Part shown: one piece after another, positions 1 through 6,733 of the stretch | Position numbering within the stretch: position 1 is the stretch's first letter | Layout of the letters: each line of letters begins with the position of its first letter | Assembly: GCA_946621895.1 (NCBI GenBank) | Contig: CAMOOZ010000333.1 | Location: forward strand, 1 to 11,982 | Source of the DNA: an uncultured Lachnospiraceae bacterium | GTDB lineage: Bacteria > Bacillota_A > Clostridia > Lachnospirales > Lachnospiraceae | Direction: 5' to 3' | DNA length: 11,982 nucleotides | Notes under the pieces: model-generated | What the model saw: the letters and a program-made list of their open reading frames with translations, nothing else | Databases searched by the model: none | What the model was told of the DNA's origin: nothing | Program-made: the position numbers and the translations under genes

Positions 1-78
1 CTGGAGCAGCGCTACGCGGAGCTGAAAAGCTGTCTTTTGATGAAAGAAAAATACGAGAAGAGCAGATATGGCCTATAG
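1..78 (+). CDS. 3' end of an unidentified gene (last 25 codons)
   Basis: The frame starting at base 1 is open until TAG at 76-78 and encodes 25 residues rich in Lys, Glu, Arg and Tyr, consistent with a charged C-terminal helix. It overlaps the ATG of the downstream 5'-nucleotidase gene by 11 nt, an arrangement typical of translationally coupled operon genes. The fragment is too short to assign to a family, and no function is proposed. That it is a real gene end rests on the gapless junction and the lack of any other coding explanation for these bases. Confidence 0.5.
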   Translation: MEQRYAELKSCLLMKEKYEKSRYGL

Positions 79-997
79 TCTGGAGAACAAGCTTGTCATT
101 GGCGTGTCGTCCAGAGCGCTCTTTGATATGAGTAAGGAGAACGCCATTTTTGAGGCGGAAGGGGCGAAAAGCTTTGTGGCCTATGAACGGGAGCACGAGG
201 ATGATATCCTGCTTCCCGGGCCGGGCTTTCCTCTGGTCAGATCACTGCTGCAGCTAAATGACCTCCCCGGAGGGCATACCGGCGTGGAGGTGATCGTGAT
301 GTCCAGAAACAGTCCCGATTCCAGCCTCCGGGTCTTTAATGCGATCGAGCATTACGGCCTTTCCATTGCCAGGGCTGTTCTGGTCAGCGGGGCGCAGCTG
401 GCTCCCTATCTCAGTGCTTTCCGGACAGATCTTTTTCTCTCCGCCTATGAGGATGATGTGCAGTCTGCCGTGAATTCCGGCATTGCCGCCGGGATCATCT
501 TCGGCAGCGGTCTTACCGAGGGGGAGACTTATAGTAATGAAAAGGGGTCTTTTCGCCAGATCCGCATCGCCTTTGACGGGGATGCCGTGCTGTTTGCCAA
601 CGATTCCGAGAAGGTCTATCAGGAGGGAGGGCTGGAGGCTTTCGAGCAGAATGAAAAGCAGAATGCCAGAAATCCGCTTTCCGCGGGTCCGTTCGCAAAA
701 TTCCTGAAGACGATCTCGGAGCTGCAGAATGAGTATTCAGAGGAAGAGTCTCCCATAAGGACAGCCTTGGTCACCTCCCGGAGCGCGCCGGCCCATGAAA
801 GGGTGATCCGCACGCTGAGGGCCTGGGATGTAAGAATAGACGAAGCCTTTTTTCTGGGCGGGATCCCCAAAAAAGAGGTGCTGAAGGCTTTTCGGGCGGA
901 TATTTTCTTTGATGATCAGGATGTGCATACGAATCCTGCCGCCGGGGGGGTGCCAAGCGCCAGAGTGCCCTGGGTGGAGGCAAAGAAGGAGGCGTGA
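68..997 (+). CDS. Cytosolic 5'-nucleotidase (PF06189-type, HAD-like)
   Basis: A 309-residue protein resembling the bacterial/eukaryotic cytosolic 5'-nucleotidase I family, which dephosphorylates nucleoside 5'-monophosphates. Visible HAD-type elements are DGDAV at about 170-174 (nucleophile and acid/base Asp pair, D170 and D172), VTSR at about 235-238 (motif II Thr/Ser) and the acidic pair D282-D283 in FFDDQD (motif IV). The N-terminal segment LVIGVSSRALFDM is also characteristic. There is no signal peptide or membrane segment, so it should act in the cytoplasm. ATG 68 has only a weak purine-rich upstream stretch (GAGAAGAG) and overlaps the preceding gene by 11 nt, so initiation is probably coupled. 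Length is normal for the family. The residue assignments come from motif recognition, not an alignment. Exact substrate preference (AMP, IMP or other) cannot be told. Confidence 0.85.
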   Translation: MAYSLENKLVIGVSSRALFDMSKENAIFEAEGAKSFVAYEREHEDDILLPGPGFPLVRSLLQLNDLPGGHTGVEVIVMSRNSPDSSLRVFNAIEHYGLSIARAVLVSGAQLAPYLSAFRTDLFLSAYEDDVQSAVNSGIAAGIIFGSGLTEGETYSNEKGSFRQIRIAFDGDAVLFANDSEKVYQEGGLEAFEQNEKQNARNPLSAGPFAKFLKTISELQNEYSEEESPIRTALVTSRSAPAHERVIRTLRAWDVRIDEAFFLGGIPKKEVLKAFRADIFFDDQDVHTNPAAGGVPSARVPWVEAKKEA

Positions 998-1022
998 AAA
1001 AAGCAGTGAGCATGTTTTTCCG

Positions 1023-2192
1023 GTGAGCCAACAGGTACCCGTCAGATGTGGTGAAGACACGGAGACAGAAAAGAGCAGAACAATTACATCATGGGAGGGA
1101 TTTGAAGCATTCCCGGGCGCGCTGATCCGCTGGTACCAGGAGAACAGAAGAACTCTCCCCTGGAGAGAGGATCCTTCCCCGTATCATGTGCTGGTCAGCG
1201 AGATCATGCTCCAGCAGACCAGAGTGGAGGCGGTAAAGGGCTATTATCAGCGGTTTCTTGCCGAGTTTCCGGATATCTGGAGTCTGGCAGGGGCCGATCA
1301 GGACAGGCTGCTGAAGGTCTGGGAAGGCCTTGGCTATTATTCCCGGGTCAGGAACCTGCAGAAGGCGGCCTGTGATGTCTGCTTCCGATTCCGGGGAGAG
1401 ATCCCGTCGTCCTATGAAGAGCTGCTGAGGCTTCCGGGAGTCGGACCCTATACCGCCGGCGCTGTGGCTTCCATCGCCTTCGGCCAGCCGGAGCCTGCGG
1501 TGGACGGAAATGTGTACAGGGTGCTTTCCAGACTTCGGGCGGATGAACGGCGGATCGACCTGCCGGACACGGTGCGCATGATCCGCAGGGAGGTGAAGGA
1601 GATCCTTCCGGCCGATTCCCCCGGCAGCTTTAACCAGGGGCTGATGGAGCTGGGGGCTTTGGTCTGCCTTCCCAGGGGAGCTCCGCTCTGCGAAGTGTGT
1701 CCCATCGCTTTTTGCTGCAGGGCAAAAATGCAGGGAACCCAGGCGGATTATCCGAAAAAGGGCATGAAAAAGACCGTTCGCATCGATGAGAAAACGGTGC
1801 TCTTAATCAGGACGGGGGAGCTTTTCGCCCTCCGGAAAAGACCGGGAAAGGGGCTTCTCGCCGGGATGTATGAGTTTCCGACGCTGGAGGGCAAAAGGAA
1901 ACGGAAGGAGGTTCTGAACTGGTTAAAGGAGCTCGGCCTTAAGGCGTTAAGAATAAAAAAGCTGCCGTTAAAAACACATGAGTTCACGGGCAGGCAGTGG
2001 CGGATGAGCGGCTATTATGTGCTGGCCGAGGAAATGGAAGAAAACACGCTGCGGGGCGAAGGAACTGATTTTCTTTTTCTGGAGCTCGAAAGGACCCGGG
2101 GAGAATATCCGATCCCCAGCGCCTATGCCGCTTATGCGGAGTATCTGGGGCTGCAGATCGGATATGATAAATGGAAGGAGGACACAAATTGA
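1023..2192 (+). CDS. mutY: Adenine DNA glycosylase MutY
   Basis: MutY removes adenine mispaired with 8-oxoguanine in base-excision repair. Numbering from GTG 1023 (389 aa): LPWRED at 45-50; SEIMLQQT at 59-66 with catalytic Glu60; helix-hairpin-helix LPGVGPYTAGA from 137; catalytic Asp161 in VDGNV; a [4Fe-4S] ligand set C215-X7-C223-X2-C226 plus C231/C232, a spacing variant I recall from clostridial MutY; then a NUDIX-like 8-oxoG recognition domain with AGMYEFPT and HEFTGRQW. The start is uncertain. The frame is open back to ATG 909, but that start would overlap the nucleotidase gene by 89 nt. GTG 1023 lacks a Shine-Dalgarno site but overlaps the TGA of a tiny upstream frame. Canonical MutY homology only begins around residue 27. 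Its stop overlaps the next gene's TTG start (TTGA). Confidence 0.93.
   Translation: MSQQVPVRCGEDTETEKSRTITSWEGFEAFPGALIRWYQENRRTLPWREDPSPYHVLVSEIMLQQTRVEAVKGYYQRFLAEFPDIWSLAGADQDRLLKVWEGLGYYSRVRNLQKAACDVCFRFRGEIPSSYEELLRLPGVGPYTAGAVASIAFGQPEPAVDGNVYRVLSRLRADERRIDLPDTVRMIRREVKEILPADSPGSFNQGLMELGALVCLPRGAPLCEVCPIAFCCRAKMQGTQADYPKKGMKKTVRIDEKTVLLIRTGELFALRKRPGKGLLAGMYEFPTLEGKRKRKEVLNWLKELGLKALRIKKLPLKTHEFTGRQWRMSGYYVLAEEMEENTLRGEGTDFLFLELERTRGEYPIPSAYAAYAEYLGLQIGYDKWKEDTN
2175..2181 (+). promoter_or_regulatory. Ribosome-binding site fixing a TTG start for the glycosyltransferase
   Basis: AAGGAGG lies 7 nt upstream of TTG 2189. This makes TTG 2189 a better start than the in-frame ATG at 2171, which lies before the site. 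The resulting N-terminus, MKLLTFAIPCYNS, is exactly what a family 2 glycosyltransferase should begin with. Confidence 0.8.
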
Positions 2193-3211
2193 AGCTTTTG
2201 ACCTTTGCGATACCCTGTTATAATTCTGCGGAATATATGGATAAGGCCATCCGGTCGATCCTCCCGGGCGGAGAGGATGTGGAGATCCTGATCGTGGACG
2301 ACGGTTCCACGGACAGGACGGCGGAGATCGCCGATGCTTATGAGAAGGAATATCCCGGGATCTGCCGCGCGATCCATAAGGAAAACGGCGGTCATGGCTC
2401 TGCGATCAATGCGGGGATCAGCGAGGCCAGAGGGATCTATTTTAAGGTGGTGGACAGTGATGACTGGGTCTCCGGCAGAGCCTATGCAAAGATCCTCCAG
2501 ACCCTGAAGCGGCTGGTGAGCGAGGGCACGATGCCGGATATGCTGGTGGCCAACTATGTGTACGAAAAGCAGGGAGAGGGCAGAAAGGTCATGCGCTGCA
2601 GCTTCCTGCCGGAAAACCGCATCATAAACTGGCAGGACATGGGACCCCTGCTTCCCTGGCAGTATATTCTGATGCATTCCCTGATCTACCGCACGGAAAT
2701 GCTCAGGGCCTCAGGCTTTAAGCTGCTTGAGCATACCTTCTATGTGGATAACATTTTTGCCTTCGAGCCGCTTCCCGATGTGAAGACGCTGTATTACCTG
2801 AATGTGAATTTTTACCGCTATTTTATCGGCAGGGCGGATCAGTCCGTCAATGAAAAGGTCATGCTCACCCGCTACGACCAGCAGCTGAGGGTGAATAAGC
2901 GGATGGTGGACTATCTCTGTGAGAATAAGAAGCGGATCAAGAAAAAGAGCAAAAAGCTCTGGAATTACATGGTGCACTATCTGATCATCGTCACGGCGAT
3001 CTCCGCCACGATCGCCGTTTTCTCCGGCACGCAGGAGGATCTGAAAAAAAGAGAGAAATTCTGGGCATATGTGCGGGAGCAGGACAGGGAGGTCTTTTTA
3101 AAGCTGCGCTACAGCATTGTGGGGGCCTTTATGAACCTGCCGGGGAAAACCGGCAGAATGGTGAGCTTTTCCGGCTATAAGGTCACGCAGAAGCTGTTTA
3201 AATTCAACTGA
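2189..3211 (+). CDS. Glycosyltransferase family 2, membrane-associated
   Basis: A 340-residue GT-A fold (GT2) enzyme that should transfer a sugar from a nucleotide-sugar donor to a lipid or glycan acceptor at the inner face of the membrane. The N-terminus is the first beta strand and nucleotide-binding loop (FAIPCYNS). DDGSTD at 37-42 and DSDDW at 89-93 (metal-binding DxD, D89/D91) are classic family signatures. A strongly basic stretch (about 246-259) is followed by a hydrophobic segment at about 261-281 that could be a single membrane anchor. The TTG start overlaps the mutY stop by 4 nt, and 14 nt separate it from the downstream polytopic membrane protein, so the two probably work together. 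Donor and acceptor cannot be inferred. Confidence 0.88.
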   Translation: MKLLTFAIPCYNSAEYMDKAIRSILPGGEDVEILIVDDGSTDRTAEIADAYEKEYPGICRAIHKENGGHGSAINAGISEARGIYFKVVDSDDWVSGRAYAKILQTLKRLVSEGTMPDMLVANYVYEKQGEGRKVMRCSFLPENRIINWQDMGPLLPWQYILMHSLIYRTEMLRASGFKLLEHTFYVDNIFAFEPLPDVKTLYYLNVNFYRYFIGRADQSVNEKVMLTRYDQQLRVNKRMVDYLCENKKRIKKKSKKLWNYMVHYLIIVTAISATIAVFSGTQEDLKKREKFWAYVREQDREVFLKLRYSIVGAFMNLPGKTGRMVSFSGYKVTQKLFKFN

Positions 3212-3225
3212 CGGGGCGGGAAGGA

Positions 3226-5283
3226 ATGCGGGCGCCGGAGGAGAAGAGCAAGGACGCCCCCTCTTTGCGGGATCCGGGTCCTGCGGCTGAGGGCTTCCTG
3301 CAGCGGGCATTTGGCGAAAACAGGGCGAAGATCATCGGTTTCTTCGCCTTTCTGCTTGTCTGCGGAGCGCTGGGCGCCATTTTCGGGGTCAGGTATGAGG
3401 GCAACGACGACGCGTTTATCAATCTGCTCGCCGTCGGCGCCTTTGGCCCGCAGAGCCAGTACCTGGTGCACATGAATACCGCATACGGTTTTCTGCTGAA
3501 GGGGCTTTTTGCGCTTTTCCCGTCGGTGAACTGGTATCTTCTGATCATGCTCCTTGCCAATCTGGCCGGGGTCTTCATCCTCGCCGATCTGGCCGCGGAG
3601 AAGCTTTCGCGTTTTTTCTTTTCCGCGGAAAAACCGGGAAGGCTTCTCTATTTTACCGTTCTGATCAGTGTTTCCCTCTGTCTTTTGCAGGATTATCTGT
3701 TTTTCCCGCAATACACGAAATCCGGCATGCTCTGTTCTGCGGCAGGACTGCTCCTGCTGCTTTCGTATCTTTTTCCGGAGCCGGCATGGGGATCGTCAGC
3801 TGCCCGGCCTGCTGTGAATGACCGCATGCCGCTTGCAGGTTTGTGCCCGCCTTCCGGGAAAAAGGAGGGCAGGGATACCTCTGGCTGCGCGCAGCCGGCC
3901 TCCGGGAAACGCAAAACCCTTGTTGCGGGCACCCTGTTTAGCGCGCTCGGTCTTTGCTTCCGGTTAAAATGCTTCCTTTTTCTCCTGCCCTTTTTCGGCC
4001 TTGGCCTGCTTTTCGGTCTGGCAGGGAGGAAGGACTTTTCCGGAGAGGATCCGGAAGGGCAGCCGTCCGGAACCGGGGGCAGTTATCAGCCGGCGCCGGC
4101 AGTAAAGTCCGAAGAAAATCCGGAAAAGCAGCCCCCCGAAACCGCCGGCAGGCTTAAGCCGGCGCTGTCTGCAAAGCCCGGGGCAAAGCTGACAGGAAGG
4201 CTTGCAGCTCTGGGGAAAGCCCTTGTCCTGCCGGCCCTGCTCCTTATCCTGCTGACCCTGTTCGACCATTACGCTTATGCTTCCGATCCGGCGTGGGCCG
4301 CCTTCCGGCGCTTCAATACGCTGCGGGAGGATGTGATGGATTACAACAGCTTAAGCTTCGAAGCCCATGAGGAGGCTTACCGGCAGGCCGGGATCACGCC
4401 GGAGGAGCTTGTCCTGCTCAGCTCCTGGAATTATGGGGACACAGAGCGTTTCACCGCGGACCGGCTTTCCGTGATCAAAGACATCCTCTATGCGGATAAT
4501 GCCCATGGGCTCAGCTTCGGGCCCTGGGTATTTCGCGTGATCCCCGGGGATCTGGCGGATAAGCTCAGCACGAATGCGCCGGCCGTCCTTACCGCGCTCG
4601 GGCTGCTTGTCCTGATCGTCTTTGGAAGAGGGAGGACAAGGCTTTTTGCCGCGGGAGCAGCGTTCATCCTGCTGGGAGAGGTCTGGTATCTGAGCTGCAT
4701 GGGGAGAGTGGAATGGAGGGCAGAGATCGGCGCCTGGCTGGGCGCCCTGTTTTTCAGCATATGGGCATCAGACCGTCCCACAGGGGAAGGGAAAGGGGAA
4801 AAGTCTGCTTCCCGGGCAGGATATCTGGTGATATCGCTTTTCTTCCTTGCCGGATCGTGGTCGATGGCGAGACTCAAGCTCACGGCGGATTCATCTGTCA
4901 TTCCGAAAACTACACAGAGCTTCTTTGCGCAGAAGCCTTCCGGCCGGTTTTGCCTGGGAGGCTCCTCGGCGTTTCTGATGGATGCTTATCCGGAAACAGA
5001 CCCCTTCCGCATTACCGGGGACTGCGCCGGTTATTTTCGGGAGTTCTGTTTTCTCGGCGGATGGATGATCCCCTCGCCTTCAGCCCTGTATTATGCCGGC
5101 GAGGCCGGGTTTTCCAATCCGATGAAGGCCCTGCTCGAGGAGGGCGTGCTGTTTGCGGGGATGGAGGAGGAGGCACAGGAGCTGGCCGCTTATTTCCGGG
5201 CGGTGTACGGCATTGAAATCTCTTACGCGCCCGCAGGTGAAGCCGGCGGGATCGCGTTGTGGAGCTTTTCATTGCAGTTTTGA
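3226..5283 (+). CDS. Polytopic membrane protein, GT-C-like (putative glycosyltransferase)
   Basis: A 685-residue integral membrane protein. By eye there are about 9-11 hydrophobic segments: residues 36-55, 85-118, 145-165, 168-182, 229-265 (probably two), 331-350, then four between about 450 and 560, followed by a soluble C-terminal domain of about 130 residues. An acidic pair D61-D62 (GNDDAF) sits just after the first membrane segment, where GT-C glycosyltransferases usually carry catalytic or metal-binding acids. That resemblance is inference; I recognise no named family. Two low-complexity, Pro/Gly/Lys-rich loops (about 186-230 and 267-330) interrupt the membrane region. ATG 3226 follows GGCGGGAAGGA almost directly, a short spacing, but there is no better start nearby. 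The position directly after a GT2 gene suggests surface glycan or lipid-linked sugar work. Confidence 0.75.
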   Translation: MRAPEEKSKDAPSLRDPGPAAEGFLQRAFGENRAKIIGFFAFLLVCGALGAIFGVRYEGNDDAFINLLAVGAFGPQSQYLVHMNTAYGFLLKGLFALFPSVNWYLLIMLLANLAGVFILADLAAEKLSRFFFSAEKPGRLLYFTVLISVSLCLLQDYLFFPQYTKSGMLCSAAGLLLLLSYLFPEPAWGSSAARPAVNDRMPLAGLCPPSGKKEGRDTSGCAQPASGKRKTLVAGTLFSALGLCFRLKCFLFLLPFFGLGLLFGLAGRKDFSGEDPEGQPSGTGGSYQPAPAVKSEENPEKQPPETAGRLKPALSAKPGAKLTGRLAALGKALVLPALLLILLTLFDHYAYASDPAWAAFRRFNTLREDVMDYNSLSFEAHEEAYRQAGITPEELVLLSSWNYGDTERFTADRLSVIKDILYADNAHGLSFGPWVFRVIPGDLADKLSTNAPAVLTALGLLVLIVFGRGRTRLFAAGAAFILLGEVWYLSCMGRVEWRAEIGAWLGALFFSIWASDRPTGEGKGEKSASRAGYLVISLFFLAGSWSMARLKLTADSSVIPKTTQSFFAQKPSGRFCLGGSSAFLMDAYPETDPFRITGDCAGYFREFCFLGGWMIPSPSALYYAGEAGFSNPMKALLEEGVLFAGMEEEAQELAAYFRAVYGIEISYAPAGEAGGIALWSFSLQF
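4045..4182 (+). repeat. Two-copy 69-bp tandem repeat inside the membrane-protein gene
   Basis: Copy 1 (4045-4113) and copy 2 (4114-4182) match at about 48 of 69 bases by hand count. They are in frame and each encodes 23 residues (274-296 and 297-319). The shared protein pattern is roughly (E/D)xPExQPxxTxGxxxPAxxxK. The repeat forms most of a charged, proline-rich loop between two membrane segments. The divergence suggests an old duplication or relaxed selection on the loop. Confidence 0.7.
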
Positions 5284-5300
5284 CCCGCTTATGATAGAAT
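5272..5300 (+). promoter_or_regulatory. Predicted sigma-A promoter for glyA (extended -10)
   Basis: TTGCAG (5272-5277) and TAGAAT (5295-5300, 5 of 6 to consensus) are separated by 17 bp, with an upstream TG (5292-5293) making an extended -10 element TGATAGAAT. Initiation would fall near 5306-5308, giving a leader of about 100 nt before the glyA ATG. The -35 box overlaps the last codons of the membrane-protein gene, so the glyA group can be transcribed independently of the upstream genes. The -35 is weak (3 of 6), but the extended -10 compensates. Confidence 0.6.
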
Positions 5301-5333
5301 TTTCTCCGTGTGATTTTTGGGAGTTAAGGAGGC

Positions 5334-5396
5334 GGCTGTTTGCGCCGAAGCCCAAACAGCCTTCGATCGCATCGAGCCTTGCACAAAGTGCTTCGG
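5334..5396 (+). promoter_or_regulatory. Structured glyA leader, possible H-type pseudoknot
   Basis: A perfect 9-bp stem GGCTGTTTG (5334-5342) / CAAACAGCC (5353-5361) encloses a 10-nt loop. Seven loop bases, CCGAAGC (5345-5351), are perfectly complementary to GCTTCGG (5390-5396), which ends 3 nt before the glyA ribosome site GAGGA (5400-5404). The intervening stretch can form TCGAT-cgc-ATCGA (5363-5375) and GCAC-aaa-GTGC (5381-5391; the latter competes with the long-range pairing). There is no U-tract, so it is not an intrinsic terminator. I do not recognise the conserved sequences of the ZTP, THF, glycine or T-box leaders. A cis-acting translational control element is inference from pairing alone. 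Confidence 0.4.
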
Positions 5397-5409
5397 AATG
5401 AGGATGAAT

Positions 5410-6648
5410 ATGTACAGCCTGGAAGAAGTGAAGAAAACGGATCCTGAGATTGCTTCTGCCATCGAGCGGGAATTTGAACGGCAGAACAGCCATATCGAGC
5501 TGATCGCTTCGGAAAACTGGGTTTCCCATGCGGTGATGGCCGCGATGGGGAGTCCACTGACGAATAAATACGCAGAGGGTTATCCCGGCAAACGCTATTA
5601 CGGCGGCTGTGAGATCGTGGATGAGGGGGAGGAGCTGGCGATCGCCAGGGCGAAGGAGCTTTTCCACTGCAGCTATGCGAATGTACAGCCTCACTCGGGC
5701 GCCCAGGCCAATTTTGCCGTGCAGTTTGCCATATGCGAGCCCGGGGACACGATCATGGGCATGAGCCTGGATCACGGCGGCCATCTCACCCATGGCTCCC
5801 CCGTAAATGTAAGCGGGAAATACTTTAAGATCGTTCCCTATGGCGTGGATGAAAACGGCTTTATCGATTATGATGCGATGAGGAAAAAGGCGTTAGCGTG
5901 CAGGCCGAAAATGATCATCGCAGGCGCCTCCGCCTATTGCAGGACCATTGATTTCGCAAAGTTCAGAGAGGTGGCGGACGAGGTGGGCGCCGTTCTTATG
6001 GTAGATATGGCCCATATCGCCGGGCTGGTGGCGGCTGGACTGCATCCGAGCCCGATGCCCTATGCCGATGTGGTCACGACCACCACGCATAAAACCTTAA
6101 GGGGCCCCAGAGGAGGGCTCATCCTGGCGGATGAAAAGGCAGAGGAAAGATTTCATTTTAATAAGGGAATCTTCCCGGGAACCCAGGGGGGACCGCTGAT
6201 GCATGTGATCGCCGCGAAGGCAGTCTGCTTTAAGGAAGCGCTGGAGCCTTCCTTTAAGGTCTATCAGCAGGGGATTCTGGACAATGCCCAGGCGCTTTGC
6301 AGGGGTCTTCAGGAGAGAGGCGTCAGGATCGTTTCCGGCGGCACGGACAATCATCTGATGCTGGTGGATCTGACGAATTACGGACTGACCGGGAAAGGCA
6401 TCGAGAAGCTTCTGGATAAGGCCAATATTACGGCAAACAAGAATACGATCCCCAATGATCCGCAGAAGCCGTTTGTGACCAGCGGGATCCGGCTCGGGAC
6501 CCCTGCGGTGACATCCAGAGGCTTAAAGCCTGAGGATCTGGACAGGGTGGCCGAAGCCATTTCCCTGGTGGTAAAGGGCGGAGAGGAAAAAATTCCGGAC
6601 GCAAAGGCGATCGTGAAATCGCTTACGGATAAATATCCGCTGCAGTAG
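5410..6648 (+). CDS. glyA: Serine hydroxymethyltransferase
   Basis: PLP enzyme that interconverts serine plus tetrahydrofolate with glycine plus 5,10-methylene-tetrahydrofolate, the main source of one-carbon units; cytoplasmic. Diagnostic stretches are [26 protein letters not shown], and [15 protein letters not shown] with Schiff-base Lys228. Length of 412 aa is normal (E. coli 417). ATG 5410 was chosen because GAGGA at 5400-5404 lies 5 nt upstream and the protein then begins MYSLEEV. ATG 5404 and ATG 5398 are in frame and would add two or four residues but have poorer sites. It is the first gene after the predicted promoter at 5272-5300 and its structured leader, so it is likely the head of the glyA-mrp-hom-aspartokinase group. 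Confidence 0.97.
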   Translation: MYSLEEVKKTDPEIASAIEREFERQNSHIELIASENWVSHAVMAAMGSPLTNKYAEGYPGKRYYGGCEIVDEGEELAIARAKELFHCSYANVQPHSGAQANFAVQFAICEPGDTIMGMSLDHGGHLTHGSPVNVSGKYFKIVPYGVDENGFIDYDAMRKKALACRPKMIIAGASAYCRTIDFAKFREVADEVGAVLMVDMAHIAGLVAAGLHPSPMPYADVVTTTTHKTLRGPRGGLILADEKAEERFHFNKGIFPGTQGGPLMHVIAAKAVCFKEALEPSFKVYQQGILDNAQALCRGLQERGVRIVSGGTDNHLMLVDLTNYGLTGKGIEKLLDKANITANKNTIPNDPQKPFVTSGIRLGTPAVTSRGLKPEDLDRVAEAISLVVKGGEEKIPDAKAIVKSLTDKYPLQ

Positions 6649-6675
6649 AAAATCATCGTGAGGTACTTGACGCAG

Positions 6676-6710
6676 CTCCGATACAGTTCGCTGTACAGCA
6701 GTATTCGGAG
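6676..6710 (+). other. Stem-loop with UUCG tetraloop between glyA and mrp
   Basis: CTCCGA (6676-6681) pairs with TCGGAG (6705-6710). Directly inside it, TACAG-TTCG-CTGTA (6682-6695) forms a hairpin with a stable UUCG tetraloop. Nine unpaired bases remain on the 3' side, three of which (GTA, 6701-6703) could alternatively pair with TAC (6682-6684). No U-tract follows, so it is not a standard terminator. It could be an mRNA-stability or processing element that sets relative glyA and mrp expression. Function is unknown. Confidence 0.35.
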
Positions 6711-6733
6711 AGATGAAGGCAGGTTAAGGAAAA

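Noticed and set aside
909..1022. mutY starting at ATG 909
   Set aside because: It would overlap the nucleotidase gene by 89 nt and add 38 residues of non-MutY-like Arg/Pro/Cys-rich sequence that is a frame shadow of that gene.
4713..5216. Open frame of 167 codons inside the membrane-protein gene, + strand
   Set aside because: Alternative frame of a GC-rich gene. The composition (Arg/Gly-rich) is that of a shadow, and the host frame has coherent membrane segments.
5334..5361. Rho-independent terminator before glyA
   Set aside because: The 9-bp stem is strong, but no U-run follows, and it lies downstream of the predicted glyA promoter.
6667..6697. TTGACG as a -35 box for mrp
   Set aside because: At 16-18 bp spacing the -10 candidates match poorly; TGTACA needs 19 bp and matches 3 of 6.
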